Source: Kiritimatiellaeota bacterium B1221
GTDB taxonomy: Bacteria > Verrucomicrobiota > Kiritimatiellia > SS1-B-03-39 > UBA6053
Assembly: GCA_029269125.1 (NCBI GenBank)
Contig: JARHXX010000010.1
Span: 56,063-120,062 of the forward strand
Length of the DNA: 64,000 nucleotides
Reading direction: 5' to 3'
Of the stretch, positions 8,618-18,396 are shown one piece after another (the stretch's first letter is position 1; every line of letters begins with the position of its first letter). A program made the translations under genes and the position numbers. Under the pieces are notes generated by a model that worked only from the letters and a program-made list of their open reading frames with translations, was not told the origin of the DNA and did no database searches.

Positions 8618-9841
8618 TTATTTGCCAAAGTCCGGCTTTAATCTGCCACGGACCACCAGGCGATCATACACGGCGGTGGTGCCTTTCGATCCCCATGATT
8701 TGGGATAGAAACCGGGATTGATCAGGGAGGGGTCAGTATCAACCTCCACTTCATCATCACGCCTTCCCGCTTTTACCGCAAACTCGATTTTCTTACCCGA
8801 CCGATGAAAAGACAGGGTCGCAGGATATTCCAGCGGCACTTGTAATGGTTTTGCACGCGCATGCGCTTTATCAGGGGTCCACCCTTCCGCGGTAAAACTC
8901 GAAGTGACCGAAAGAGGGCCTAACCCGAAGGTTTTCGCACCAAAATCACTTATTCCAATCGCAACATGAAAATCGGATACGGCTTCTAAACTCAACAAGT
9001 CCACCTGAAATTTTACATCTTCCGCCTCCAAATAAGGGATGACCAAATACGGACAATTTATTTGGGGGTGACTAAAAGACCAATCAGAGTGAGGCGGTGT
9101 GGTGATTACAAGAGTACCCTTTTCAATTTTAAAATGATCTTCTTGCTTCATCAGGAAATCCTGTAGTTGATCTTTCGATTCGAAATCATACGCCACTTCG
9201 ATTTCCCGGGTAACAGGATTAAAGGTTTTCACATTCCCTTTGAGAAGTTTTTGCGCATGGGCAAAAGTGAAACCTTGCGGACCCTGATTTTGGGCAGGCG
9301 GCGGTTTCAGTTCAGATGAGGATTGAATCGCCCGGGCCACTTCAGGATCGGCACGCTGATCTGCCCGGAGAATCTGCACATTTTTCGCGCCCTCAATATT
9401 CCCTTCTTTGAGGAGAGAACGTTGGTGCAGCACCAGTGCCTGATCCAACTGCTTATACAAAGCCAATAAATCCCGGTCCTGCTCCATATCCACTTCTGCC
9501 AATTTCCGCACCAGAACCTTTTGAAGATTTTCCAAAGGTGCATAGCTGGAAAGTTTTTCAGGAGCGACCATGGAAAGATCACTACGTTTAATCTCCGCCT
9601 CCACTAAGATGTAGTTCTCAAAATCACCAGCCGCCCGCGCCTGCTCCTCCAGTGAAGCCAAAGCTTCATGGTACAAGTTTTTAAGCTTCACCAAGCTTAA
9701 TTCTTTCTGAACCACCAAAACCTCACGTCGTTTTGCATAGGCGTCCAGGATTTCCCCGCTTCGGGGATCCGGAAACGCCTGCCCGAAAAGGGCCAGAGAA
9801 CAAATACTCGAAAACAGATACATAAAAACGGTGTATTTCAC
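8618..9841 (-). CDS. Exported protein with coiled region and lectin-like C-terminal domain, unknown function
   Basis: Not recognised as a named family. The N-terminus (VKYTVFMYLFSSICSLALFGQA) reads as a signal peptide. Residues about 30-190 are charged and helical (KRREVLVVQKELSLVKLKNL) and look like a coiled coil. The C-terminal 200 residues have the alternating hydrophobic pattern and closing phrase 'TTAVYDRLVVRG' of a beta-sandwich, concanavalin-like domain, such as those seen in many PVC exported proteins. The GTG at 9841 was chosen for a charged start to the signal peptide; ATG 9823 and a longer form to 9883 are possible. It sits in the polysaccharide locus, convergent with glf, and could bind the polymer at the surface; that is a guess. 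Confidence 0.6.
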   Translation of the reverse strand: MKYTVFMYLFSSICSLALFGQAFPDPRSGEILDAYAKRREVLVVQKELSLVKLKNLYHEALASLEEQARAAGDFENYILVEAEIKRSDLSMVAPEKLSSYAPLENLQKVLVRKLAEVDMEQDRDLLALYKQLDQALVLHQRSLLKEGNIEGAKNVQILRADQRADPEVARAIQSSSELKPPPAQNQGPQGFTFAHAQKLLKGNVKTFNPVTREIEVAYDFESKDQLQDFLMKQEDHFKIEKGTLVITTPPHSDWSFSHPQINCPYLVIPYLEAEDVKFQVDLLSLEAVSDFHVAIGISDFGAKTFGLGPLSVTSSFTAEGWTPDKAHARAKPLQVPLEYPATLSFHRSGKKIEFAVKAGRRDDEVEVDTDPSLINPGFYPKSWGSKGTTAVYDRLVVRGRLKPDFGK

Positions 9842-10002
9842 CCGAAAATTTTGCTTGAGAGAGCCCGCGTTGTCAACAAACACTTATTTTGATTTTAGAG
9901 AACCTTTTTCCACACACCCATTTTGCTCGCACTAAAGACCAGTGAAAACTAAAGGATAAATTCATTCTATTTATTCAGCTACAAGGCTACAGGAAGATTC
10001 GA

Positions 10003-10872
10003 TTGAAGATCACCATTATCACCCCCCATTTTAAATCCGAAAGTTTTCTAGCAGGTTGCCTCAAAAGTGTCGCGGTCCAGGCTTCTGATTTACATAAACT
10101 CGGTGTTTCATTGCATCACCATGTCCAGGACGGAAACTCAGGGGAGAAGGTAATCAAACTTTTAGAATCCCACCGTGAAGAAACAGCTCACCTTCCCTCC
10201 TATCAATTCAGCTACACATCGGAAAAAGATCAGGGGATGTACGATGCGTTAAACCGGGCATTTTCCGTGACCTCCGGTCAACTGATTGGACATTTGAACT
10301 CGGATGAACAATATCAACCCGGTGCCCTGGCAAAAGTTTGGACCTGGTTTGAAAACAACCCCGGAATAGAAGTGCTTTTTGGTGCAGTCGTGGTCACCCG
10401 GGGAGACGGGAGCTATCTATGCTCACGCCCGCCCCTGATTCCACAACAACTGCACACCCGGATCTGCCATCTCTGTACTTTTACCGCCGCCATGTTCTTC
10501 CGCCGTTCCGCCATCGAAAAACTGGACTGCTATTTCAACACCCGTTTTCAATGTGCCGGAGATGCCGACCTCATTCTTAGAATGCTGGCGGCAAAGACGA
10601 ACATGGGAACCACACCTGACACGCTGTCCCTCTTTATTGACCATGGACAAAATCTGGCGTTAAGCCCCCAGGCGGCTGTCGAACAAAAACAGCTGGCCGC
10701 GGTCTATGGATCTAAGGCCGCCCTTCTGCGTCCCCTGATTTCTATGGTCCACCGACTTCGAAAATTCATGCACGGTGCATATCGCTCAGAAAATCAAATA
10801 TATAAATTCACTTCACCCGTAGGTGTCGTCAAAGAGTTTTCTGTTCGCACTACTTCCGTTTGGAAGCGATAA
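10003..10872 (+). CDS. Glycosyltransferase family 2
   Basis: A 289-residue GT-A transferase. It opens with the usual strand ITIITPHFKSESFLAGCLKSV; the acidic metal-binding region appears as HLNSDEQYQPGAL, and GDADLILRML follows in the acceptor half. This layout resembles WcaA-type transferases that start 'TIITPTFN'. It has no membrane segment, so it acts on the cytoplasmic face on a lipid-linked or nucleotide sugar. The TTG start at 10003 is supported by AGGA 8 nt upstream. It stands alone on the plus strand between two convergent or divergent minus-strand runs. Sugar specificity cannot be read from sequence. Confidence 0.85.
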   Translation: MKITIITPHFKSESFLAGCLKSVAVQASDLHKLGVSLHHHVQDGNSGEKVIKLLESHREETAHLPSYQFSYTSEKDQGMYDALNRAFSVTSGQLIGHLNSDEQYQPGALAKVWTWFENNPGIEVLFGAVVVTRGDGSYLCSRPPLIPQQLHTRICHLCTFTAAMFFRRSAIEKLDCYFNTRFQCAGDADLILRMLAAKTNMGTTPDTLSLFIDHGQNLALSPQAAVEQKQLAAVYGSKAALLRPLISMVHRLRKFMHGAYRSENQIYKFTSPVGVVKEFSVRTTSVWKR

Positions 10873-10917
10873 CCCCCTCCATCTAAAGTATCCTTTACTG
10901 CGAAAGAATCTCCGCAC

Positions 10918-11940
10918 TTACAAGCAGAGGTTTTCCAATTCCCTTTTGCCCTTCAAATAATAAGGTGCGATATGGAGCAGGCCCATCGGATTTCTCTTCA
11001 ACATCTGAAAAATCAGGAAAGCCATCGAGCTCAGTTCACGGTTTCGGTAAGCTTCCAACACTTCACGGTACCCAACATAATGCAAAAATGTTTTCGTATC
11101 AGGAAGAATACCCTGTCCTGCAAGAAAAACATATACTCGACTCCACACATCACGAAGTTGCATCGGTAGAGGCTTTCCCGAACCCCTCAGCTCATGATAA
11201 GTTTTTAATTGGGAGAACAGTATTTTATCCTCTTTGAAATCATCTGCAAACGTCTCCAGAGCCTGTAAATGAAATTCCTTTTGCTCCTTTTGCTTCGCAG
11301 TAGAGGCCTGCCCGGGATGTTTTCGGTATCCGAGCAGGTACATGGGAAGGTTTACACAATTCCCCGAATGGATAAGGCGAATCATTAAATCGTAGTCCTG
11401 TGCAAAACGATACTCTTCACAATACGGTCCCTCAAGTGTTTCCAACGCGGATCGCCTTACCATAATGGAGGGATGAATAATCGGGTTTCGAAAGTAATGC
11501 TCAAAGCATATTTGAGCCGGCCTCACCGGTAATTGCAATTTCCCGGTCTCTTCACCCTGCAGATTAATTAATTTAACCCATGACCCCACTAAAATTGTAT
11601 CAGGATGACCCTGAAGAAATTCCACCTGTTTCTCAAAACGGGTTTTAAAAGAAATATCATCCCCATCCATCCTGGCGATAAGCTTCCCGCGAGATGCCTT
11701 GAACAGCGTATTCAGGCTGGATGGTAATCCCTGCCTTTTTGCTGAGGTAAATATTTTGATACGGGGATCCTCGAATGTATTCAGGATTTCAGAGAGCTCT
11801 TCCGAAGAACCATCGTTCATGATCAGCAGCTCAAATGATGAATACGTCTGATTCAATATACTGGATACAGCTTCAGCCAAATATTCACCCCGCCCTGCAA
11901 CAGACAATAATACCGAAATATGGGGCTCTACAGCATTCAT
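10918..11940 (-). CDS. Glycosyltransferase family 2
   Basis: A 340-residue GT2 enzyme. HISVLLSVAGRGEYLAEAVS leads the nucleotide-binding fold, LLIMNDGSSEE gives the first acidic site and ARMDGDDIS is the DxD-like metal site. The part after about residue 220 is helical and probably binds the acceptor or membrane. It is last of a four-gene run (wzx, methyltransferase, GT4, this gene) joined by overlaps of 1-4 nt; its ATG overlaps the stop of the GT4 gene. It would add a sugar to the lipid-linked repeat unit. Donor unknown. Confidence 0.88.
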   Translation of the reverse strand: MNAVEPHISVLLSVAGRGEYLAEAVSSILNQTYSSFELLIMNDGSSEELSEILNTFEDPRIKIFTSAKRQGLPSSLNTLFKASRGKLIARMDGDDISFKTRFEKQVEFLQGHPDTILVGSWVKLINLQGEETGKLQLPVRPAQICFEHYFRNPIIHPSIMVRRSALETLEGPYCEEYRFAQDYDLMIRLIHSGNCVNLPMYLLGYRKHPGQASTAKQKEQKEFHLQALETFADDFKEDKILFSQLKTYHELRGSGKPLPMQLRDVWSRVYVFLAGQGILPDTKTFLHYVGYREVLEAYRNRELSSMAFLIFQMLKRNPMGLLHIAPYYLKGKRELENLCL

Positions 11941-13193
11941 TTTCTTAATGATAAAATGATTCGGTGTTTCAGCAAACCCAATGCATTTTTTAACAAATAC
12001 TTATTCTGGGAAAAGCGCAGAAGTTTCAGAGAAACCTTCCACCAGTCCTGAGGGATATACCCCATTTTCATCGACTCTCTTGCATAATCACACTCCATCA
12101 ACAATGCTGCCGATTTTGTAATTTTCTGCGGGATGACATACGTATTAGCCGGTTTAGCCCGACACCCAAATTTTTCGGTATACGTATGGAGAACTTCCGC
12201 ATAGAGTGGAGAAAGACCTTCGGCACAAGTTTTAAGAGTGAGACGGTCTAGAACACGTTTCACTCCCTCCCAATATATCGGACACTTAGAACCACTGGTT
12301 TCAAAATAATCGATTGTTTGCCCAACAAGTTCCTCTGCGGAATCAGTCTCAAGTAACCGACAAACCGGTGGATTCAACAAATGGTCGGGTATCATTCCCA
12401 CTCGGGTCGTAATCAGAAAAACACCAGAAGCCAGTGCTTCAAAAGCCGGCATGGGCCCACCTTCTATTTTTGAGGTCACCCAAAATATATCCAGGGTGCG
12501 GAGAATCTCCGCGTACTTATGAACATCTGGTTCATAAGGAAAATAATCTATACGAACCCCCTTCTTCCGTAAATCCTGAACACTTGCATCCCATCCTTTA
12601 CCTATCAGTACAAACCGAACGTCTTTTCTTTGCTTTGAAAGAACGCAGGCCGAGTCGGTAAAGAGAGCAATCCCCTTGCGGCCGTTCACATCACTCCCTC
12701 GGTTGGCACAGTACCCAATCAATAAATCTTTTTCTAAAGAAAATCCATATTTCGCCCGCAACTGTAGTTTTTCATCCGTCGATGCCGGTGGATGAAATAT
12801 TTCCACATCCACACCAATCGGTCTCAACTTCCGTTTAAAAGGCGGCAGAACTTCCGGATCAAAAAAATCGTGCCACTGTTTAGACATAAAGTGAACTTGA
12901 TCACTAGATTTCACAAATAGAGGCTCCCTCCCCTCCACAATATGATACACCGCACTTACAACAGGAATGTGACCGTATACCGTTTTACAATTTCTTGATG
13001 CCGCCCATGGACAAAAGAAGTGGATCAAATCATAATCCTGCAAAAAAGAATCGATATCCGTATGCGTTAACACCCATTCAAATTCTACCCGCCCCATCAA
13101 AGTGAAATTCACTTCCGGATTATGGTGGCGACAGGCATCTGCTAGCTGGAAGAGTATCCAATAGGGATGGTCATATACGCCCAAGCATTTCAT
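11937..13193 (-). CDS. Glycosyltransferase family 4 (group 1)
   Basis: A 418-residue GT-B transferase. The C-terminal half carries the GT4 pattern: a donor-domain opening 'DLLIGYCANRGSDVNGRKG', then VRFVLIGKGWD, and the EGGPMPAFEALASGVFLITT block, the E-x7-E type motif that binds the nucleotide sugar. A retaining sugar transferase acting at the cytoplasmic membrane face is expected. The start (ATG 13193) overlaps the methyltransferase stop by 1 nt and the end overlaps the GT2 start by 4 nt, so these genes form one operon. Confidence 0.85.
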   Translation of the reverse strand: MKCLGVYDHPYWILFQLADACRHHNPEVNFTLMGRVEFEWVLTHTDIDSFLQDYDLIHFFCPWAASRNCKTVYGHIPVVSAVYHIVEGREPLFVKSSDQVHFMSKQWHDFFDPEVLPPFKRKLRPIGVDVEIFHPPASTDEKLQLRAKYGFSLEKDLLIGYCANRGSDVNGRKGIALFTDSACVLSKQRKDVRFVLIGKGWDASVQDLRKKGVRIDYFPYEPDVHKYAEILRTLDIFWVTSKIEGGPMPAFEALASGVFLITTRVGMIPDHLLNPPVCRLLETDSAEELVGQTIDYFETSGSKCPIYWEGVKRVLDRLTLKTCAEGLSPLYAEVLHTYTEKFGCRAKPANTYVIPQKITKSAALLMECDYARESMKMGYIPQDWWKVSLKLLRFSQNKYLLKNALGLLKHRIILSLRK

Positions 13194-13864
13194 TATGATT
13201 CTTTACAAGATATGACCAACAAGGTGGAGCTGTAAAACGAACGGCTCACTGTAGAGAACAAACGATAAAGCACTTTTTTAAAAAATGACGGAAGATCTGT
13301 TGACTCCCAATAACACCGGCATAAATCCAATTTAAAAACAGGATGCTGTGCAAGAACTTTACACCCCTCTTGTTCAGCAAATTCCTTGAAGGATTCGGCG
13401 GTCCAAAAATTCACGTGAGTTTGATCAATCCAATGGCGGGGTGCAAAAGAATATGTTTTTAACGCATCTTCTTCAAAACAATTTGGCACTGACACCAGTA
13501 AGGTACGCCCGGTTACCCTCTTTAACTCTCTCAGCATTTCTCCGGGATTGTGGCAATGCTCCAAAACTTCAAACGCATAGGAGACATCAAATGTATTGTC
13601 CTCTGCGGGGATGGTATTCCCATCGCAGGTTTGAAACTTACTTTTTTCAGCACAGTTCTCCCAGCCCGGATAATCAAATAAATCCATGCCAACGCAGTGC
13701 AGATTCTTCTGTTGAGCAAGAGCATGCACATAAGCCCCTTGACCGCATCCATAATCCAGCACCCTGTCTTCAGATTGAAGATTTTGCAGCAAAAGTTCCC
13801 ATCGCTCCGGGTTAATACCCAGTCCCCAACTGGAAACTGTTTTTTCTATAGAAGTCGCTTTCAT
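13193..13864 (-). CDS. Class I SAM-dependent methyltransferase
   Basis: A 223-residue enzyme of the Methyltransf_11 type. The SAM-binding glycine loop is VLDYGCGQGAYVHALA near residue 36, followed by GMDLFDYPGW, an acidic residue after the second strand, and DVSYAFEVLEHCHNPGEMLRE, the standard 'F-x-V-LEH' motif IV. In this setting it most likely methylates a sugar or caps the non-reducing end of the polysaccharide. Overlaps of 4 nt with the flippase gene upstream and 1 nt with the GT4 gene downstream show co-translation. Confidence 0.85.
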   Translation of the reverse strand: MKATSIEKTVSSWGLGINPERWELLLQNLQSEDRVLDYGCGQGAYVHALAQQKNLHCVGMDLFDYPGWENCAEKSKFQTCDGNTIPAEDNTFDVSYAFEVLEHCHNPGEMLRELKRVTGRTLLVSVPNCFEEDALKTYSFAPRHWIDQTHVNFWTAESFKEFAEQEGCKVLAQHPVFKLDLCRCYWESTDLPSFFKKVLYRLFSTVSRSFYSSTLLVISCKES

Positions 13865-15411
13865 GATTTAGAACCTTTCACCCTTAAATACTGACTCACG
13901 TACGCACGCTCTTGGTTATCAAGTACAATAATCCAAGTATAACATGCAAACACAGCCGTAAAGATAAACGCATGCATAACCAATTGGATCAAAGATGTAC
14001 ACTGCAAGTTTTTGTTGAGAACTTTCCACATACCCCAGGCCAAAGGAAACCAAGCCAGTAAAGACCACACCGGTGATATGACGTCCCAAAAGGACAACCG
14101 GGCATTATGGATTGCCAAAAAGGTGTTTATCCAGTTAGCCATCACCATACAACCCACCGTAGCTAAACAAATTCCCCAGAGCCCCATATCCAGTTTTTCA
14201 CCTAACCAGATACTTAAAGGAATGTTGAGCAACGCGAAGAATGAAACAATTCGTACCGGCCATTTGATTTCTCTCAATCCCATATTCACGCCATGCAGTA
14301 TCCGGGCTGGAGCGCAAACCATTACGGACACCATTAGCAATTTCAGTAAAGGGGTAGATGTACCCACAAACTCTTCACCGAGCCAGGTCCTGAAAAAGGA
14401 TTCAGCATACAGAAACAAAAAACAGGCAGGGAGCAGTGAGATAATAAGCACATACTTCACACCACTACGGATAATTTTCGACAGCTCCACATGTTCCGAT
14501 AAAGGAAATTTACTTAAAATGGCCGGCATCATTCCCGAGGAGACCCCCACTACCATCATCCGAATAAAATTATCCCAACGTTGCGCCACCCGGTAATAGG
14601 TAATATCCGCCTCACCCAATGAAGGAATCAGCGCAATAATAATGGAATCCGCAGCATAAAAAACAAGTGAAGCCATGGTCGCAATGGTAATCTGCGATGA
14701 AAAAGCAGTAATGGTTTTAGCTGTTTTAACCGAAAAGTCATTTACAGAAAACTGTGATACAGAGGAACCATGCACACCTAAAAAGTATACTGTACTTCCT
14801 GCCAAACCCAAAAGCCGATGATACCCAAAACAAATCCCCAGCAGTAATAATCCCGCGGTCCATTCACGCATCACAATAAACAACACGAGACTCAGGCAAA
14901 TATTCGTAATAAATATCCCCCAGGTCAAAATATACACTCTCCCTGAAATAAGAATCATGGCCTCCCAAGGAGCAAGTAGAAGCATCAGAATTTGCGCCGT
15001 GGCCAGAATCACAAACAAGTGCCGCCCAGCAATCAAATACTCAGGTGAAATTAAATCATCTAAAACAATGGCATAAACCATATATAAGAGCACCCCAGCA
15101 ACCAGCGCAAATGCCATCGAAAGCACGACCGAGGTTCCCAGAATTTGCTTTTGTGCATTCGCAGAGCCTCCCGGAAATGAGCAGATACCTTCACGTTGCA
15201 AAGCCGAGATAAAAGACTGTCCAAAATTCAGACTTATCATTGTCACCTGAAGACAAAGTGCAAGCACTCCGAATAACGGGGCACCAAAGGTATAAATTAC
15301 CAAAGGAGTGATAAAAAAACTTACGCCACTCAGAAAAAACTGACTGAACAAATTTGCGAAAGTGTTTTTAACCGAAAAGCTAAGACTTGCTGGAGAAACC
15401 GCTTTGCTCAT
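13861..15411 (-). CDS. Oligosaccharide flippase, Wzx/MATE-like polysaccharide exporter
   Basis: A 516-residue integral membrane protein with some 12-14 hydrophobic segments. It begins with the family-typical VKNTFANLFSQFFLSGVSFFITPLVI and includes the central FYAADSIIIALIPSLGEADITYY seen in Polysacc_synt proteins. It would flip the undecaprenyl-linked repeat unit across the inner membrane for Wzy. It is the first gene of the minus-strand run that continues into the methyltransferase and two glycosyltransferases. The flippase role is inferred from family and from the wzy-like gene nearby; direct identity to a characterised Wzx cannot be judged here. Confidence 0.82.
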   Translation of the reverse strand: MSKAVSPASLSFSVKNTFANLFSQFFLSGVSFFITPLVIYTFGAPLFGVLALCLQVTMISLNFGQSFISALQREGICSFPGGSANAQKQILGTSVVLSMAFALVAGVLLYMVYAIVLDDLISPEYLIAGRHLFVILATAQILMLLLAPWEAMILISGRVYILTWGIFITNICLSLVLFIVMREWTAGLLLLGICFGYHRLLGLAGSTVYFLGVHGSSVSQFSVNDFSVKTAKTITAFSSQITIATMASLVFYAADSIIIALIPSLGEADITYYRVAQRWDNFIRMMVVGVSSGMMPAILSKFPLSEHVELSKIIRSGVKYVLIISLLPACFLFLYAESFFRTWLGEEFVGTSTPLLKLLMVSVMVCAPARILHGVNMGLREIKWPVRIVSFFALLNIPLSIWLGEKLDMGLWGICLATVGCMVMANWINTFLAIHNARLSFWDVISPVWSLLAWFPLAWGMWKVLNKNLQCTSLIQLVMHAFIFTAVFACYTWIIVLDNQERAYVSQYLRVKGSKS

Positions 15412-15702
15412 CCTGCCGGATCCCTTTCACATTTTATCCATTTCACGGGGAAAGCTCCGACCAAAAATTTTTGGATGGAAAAAAGAGAATCGATAAGTTC
15501 AGGAGAATTCTCATCCAGGAAGGTACCGGGACCTTCAAGGTGTTTAACCGACAAGCATGGGTGGCCAGAAATCATAGGAACATGGTAATAGAACCTTCTG
15601 GTAAAGAAACCAATATATTTTAAAATCAAAGCGGTGTAACAATCGCAACGTTTGATTTAAGAAGATGGTTGAAAATACCCGCATTTTTACTACAAAATTC
15701 AA

Positions 15703-16623
15703 ATGAGAATATTAGTAACCGGTGGCTTCGGTTTTATAGGCAGCCATTTAGTGGAATTTTTCCACCAGAGTCATCACGTCAGAGTCCTCGATAACCTCCG
15801 AACCGGCTCTCTCCATAATTTGGAGGGAATTAACTTCGAATGGATTGAAGGGTCTATTTGTGATACCCAAGCCCTAAAAGAAGCCATGAAGGGTGTCGAT
15901 TTGGTTTTTCATATGGCCGCATTTGTCAGTGTGCCCCAATCGATGTTTGAACCTGACATTTGTTCGGAGATAAACACAAAAGGCACCTTAAATGTCTTAA
16001 ATGCCGCCAAAGAAGCAGGTGTAAAGAAACTTGTTTTTGCAAGTACGGCTGCGGTTTTCGGGGATGCCGGTCTTTCGGCACTGAAAGAAGATATGCGGCT
16101 AAATCCGAGAAGCCCTTATGCCGTTTCCAAGTTAGGCGGCGAATTCCATTGTGAAATTTGGCGTCGTGAAGGGTGGTTAAATACCGTTTGTTGCCGCTTT
16201 TTTAACGTATTTGGCGAAAGGCAAAACCCCTCCAGCCAGTATGGGGCCGTCATTCCGAGTTTTATGAAGGCCGCCATGAACCATGAACCCGTTGTCATCC
16301 ATGGAGACGGGCAACAAACCCGGGATTTTGTTTATGTGAAAGATGTCGTTGATGTCATGGCACGCTTCGGACTTTCCCCGGATTATCACGGCGTTTACAA
16401 TGTTGGATACGGTAAAGGTATCAGTATTTTGTCACTCGCAGACCGTATTCGTGAAATGCTGGGCTCTCCATCGGAAATTATTCATACCGATTCCCGCCCC
16501 GGGGACATCAAGCATTCCGTGGCTTCGAATGATCGCCTGCTTTCCACGGGTTGGACGCCCACTTTTGGCTTTGATGAAGGCTTAAACAGAATGCTCGAAG
16601 CAATAACTCAACCCAACGGATAA
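15703..16623 (+). CDS. NAD-dependent nucleotide-sugar epimerase/dehydratase (GalE-like SDR)
   Basis: A 306-residue extended short-chain dehydrogenase. The NAD motif is GGFGFIGSHLVEF at residues 7-19. Then come DNLRTGSLHNL, FHMAAFVSVPQSM, the catalytic serine in VFASTAAVFGD, and YAVSK with Tyr139 and Lys143. GDGQQTRDFVYVKDVV near the end is typical of UDP-glucose and UDP-GlcNAc(A) 4-epimerases. It would supply a galacto-configured donor, fitting the presence of glf. It stands alone on the plus strand, with a 291-nt upstream gap shared with the divergent flippase gene; no convincing promoter box was found in that gap. The next gene is convergent, 3 nt away. Confidence 0.87.
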   Translation: MRILVTGGFGFIGSHLVEFFHQSHHVRVLDNLRTGSLHNLEGINFEWIEGSICDTQALKEAMKGVDLVFHMAAFVSVPQSMFEPDICSEINTKGTLNVLNAAKEAGVKKLVFASTAAVFGDAGLSALKEDMRLNPRSPYAVSKLGGEFHCEIWRREGWLNTVCCRFFNVFGERQNPSSQYGAVIPSFMKAAMNHEPVVIHGDGQQTRDFVYVKDVVDVMARFGLSPDYHGVYNVGYGKGISILSLADRIREMLGSPSEIIHTDSRPGDIKHSVASNDRLLSTGWTPTFGFDEGLNRMLEAITQPNG

Positions 16624-16626
16624 CTT

Positions 16627-17754
16627 CTACTTTCCCTGGGAAGATTTCTGCAGAGCAATACGGAGAACTCCTACTGACTTCTCCCAGTTGTTGCTTTCGA
16701 TCAGCCCTTTTGCCTTTTCATGAATTTCTTCTTCCCTGAGTGACAGAACTTGCCTCAGTGTTTGATCGAAACTCTCTGTTTCTCCATCCCAAGCTCCCGG
16801 AGCCTCTTCCCCCAGGATCTCCTGCAAGGAATGGGCACTTCGAAAGCATACGGGTGCACCCCGGCTGTAGGCTTCCAGTACTGGAAGGCCAAACCCTTCC
16901 ATATCCGGAATCAGTATCAGGGCTCTTACCTGCCCATACAAGTCCGAGAGTTCCTGATCGCTCAATCGGCCCACCCGCTCCACACCGTGCAGGGCACTGT
17001 CCGGCCATTCGGCATTTCCTGTCAAATACAAGGGTTCCTCAAATCCGGTTTCTTTTCGAAAATGCTGAAAAAGTTCCAGCGCCTCCCCGGTCCTTTTATG
17101 GGGATGGGAAGAGCCTAAAAGTAAAAGTCCCTTGCGATCACACCGGGGCAAATAAGGTTGAGCCGGTGGCAAGGGATCTCCCAGTGGCATAATCTCTATC
17201 TCCCGTTTCACCTGATATCGGCGGAGCAACTCCGATCTGCTAAATTTGGATATGGTAAACAGCTGATCTGCACGCCGCAGGGTTCTGCGCGTACATTGTT
17301 GAAAATATCGAATTTTTAAGGGGGGGATGACACCCGGATACCTCTCTGCATAATGATCATTCATGCAGTCATACAACACAGCTTGAACATGAACCCTGCC
17401 GGGTAGCCAAATTGGGATCCACCCTTTTGGAAATAAGGCCGCATTCACCTTCATTTTTAAACAGAAAAACGGACACCACACATGGTCCAACCAAAGGCGC
17501 TTGCCACTGACTTCCACCACCTGCATCCAATCCGGCAAATCATCGGGAATCATGCGGGTCCGGTTTTCAGGATTTACAGATACAACAATGTTCCAGCCCG
17601 TATCCGGTTCGGAAGCCAGTCCCTCAATCAATTTGGCCGTAAAATGATAACCACCGGGCGTGGCCGTGGTCACCCAGTCCTGATCCGCGGCATAGAAGTG
17701 TAAAAGTGGGCGGGTGGTATCGGGAAAGCAAATGCTATTGTGGGGCACCTTCAT
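16627..17754 (-). CDS. Glycosyltransferase family 4 (group 1)
   Basis: A 375-residue GT-B enzyme. The donor half shows GLLLLGSSHPHKRTGEALELF, a typical strand after the hinge, then ALILIPDMEGFGLPVLEAYSRGAPVCF, the E-x7-E motif with EGFGLPVLEA. The pattern resembles mannosyltransferases of the WbaZ/RfaG kind. It ends the second four-gene minus-strand run (wzy, GT4, acyltransferase, this gene) and lies 5 nt after the acyltransferase gene. Cytoplasmic, peripheral to the membrane. Donor sugar not determinable. Confidence 0.87.
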   Translation of the reverse strand: MKVPHNSICFPDTTRPLLHFYAADQDWVTTATPGGYHFTAKLIEGLASEPDTGWNIVVSVNPENRTRMIPDDLPDWMQVVEVSGKRLWLDHVWCPFFCLKMKVNAALFPKGWIPIWLPGRVHVQAVLYDCMNDHYAERYPGVIPPLKIRYFQQCTRRTLRRADQLFTISKFSRSELLRRYQVKREIEIMPLGDPLPPAQPYLPRCDRKGLLLLGSSHPHKRTGEALELFQHFRKETGFEEPLYLTGNAEWPDSALHGVERVGRLSDQELSDLYGQVRALILIPDMEGFGLPVLEAYSRGAPVCFRSAHSLQEILGEEAPGAWDGETESFDQTLRQVLSLREEEIHEKAKGLIESNNWEKSVGVLRIALQKSSQGK

Positions 17755-17759
17755 GAGAT

Positions 17760-18383
17760 TTAAACAGTATCCCTAAGTTTTTTAGCAGGGTTCCCCCCCC
17801 ATATTTCTCCTTCCGGAACATCCCGTGTCACCACGGACCCCGCGGCAATGATACTTCTCCGTCCAATATGTACCCCTTTCAGGATTAGGCTGTTCACCCC
17901 GATAAATACATCATCTTCAATCACAATGGCTTTGCTTTGTATGACGCCGGAGTCAGCGTCCGTTCTGCGGGCCTGCCAATCAAGTGAATGAAAATCATGG
18001 TCCAGTATTTTAACATTGGCTCCAACTTTCACAAAGGCACCCAAACAGATTGATTCACGGGAAGACAAAACACAGGCAGACAACCCGCAACCCTCTCCGA
18101 TTTCAATCTCCCCCTCCCCCAGCGTTTCCAACACTACCGGTGACGCCAAACCGATCCGATTGCTCCGTTGGGACGAGGCGAAATACACCGCGTTTCCAAT
18201 GCGGATAGAATGTGCTCGGCGCGCTTTAAACAAACATCTTCCAGTGGAACGGACCCCCCTGCCCGGTCGACAGCCCTGCCAGGTTAACGAAAGCCAGCTG
18301 CATCCGGTAGACAGCATCATATTCCCTCTAATTCTAAGAGCATCAGCAAAAGAGGTAAAGAGGTTGAAACATGTACGGCGCAT
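17760..18383 (-). CDS. Left-handed beta-helix (hexapeptide) acyltransferase
   Basis: A 207-residue protein whose C-terminal two thirds are hexapeptide repeats, for example IEDDVFIGVNSLILKGVHIG and RRSIIAAGSVVTRDVP, ending in IWGGNPAKKLRD, a standard CatB/WbbJ-type ending. Such enzymes move an acetyl group from acetyl-CoA to a sugar hydroxyl, so it probably O-acetylates the exported polysaccharide or a precursor. The N-terminal 60 residues lack repeats. It sits in a minus-strand run between two GT4 genes, 13 nt after one and 5 nt before the other. Confidence 0.85.
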   Translation of the reverse strand: MRRTCFNLFTSFADALRIRGNMMLSTGCSWLSLTWQGCRPGRGVRSTGRCLFKARRAHSIRIGNAVYFASSQRSNRIGLASPVVLETLGEGEIEIGEGCGLSACVLSSRESICLGAFVKVGANVKILDHDFHSLDWQARRTDADSGVIQSKAIVIEDDVFIGVNSLILKGVHIGRRSIIAAGSVVTRDVPEGEIWGGNPAKKLRDTV

Positions 18384-18396
18384 ATTTTCCCGAATG

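Noticed and set aside
15408..15629. A 73-codon minus-strand frame upstream of the flippase
   Set aside because: No ribosome site, no recognisable features, and it lies in the gap between the divergent flippase and epimerase genes.
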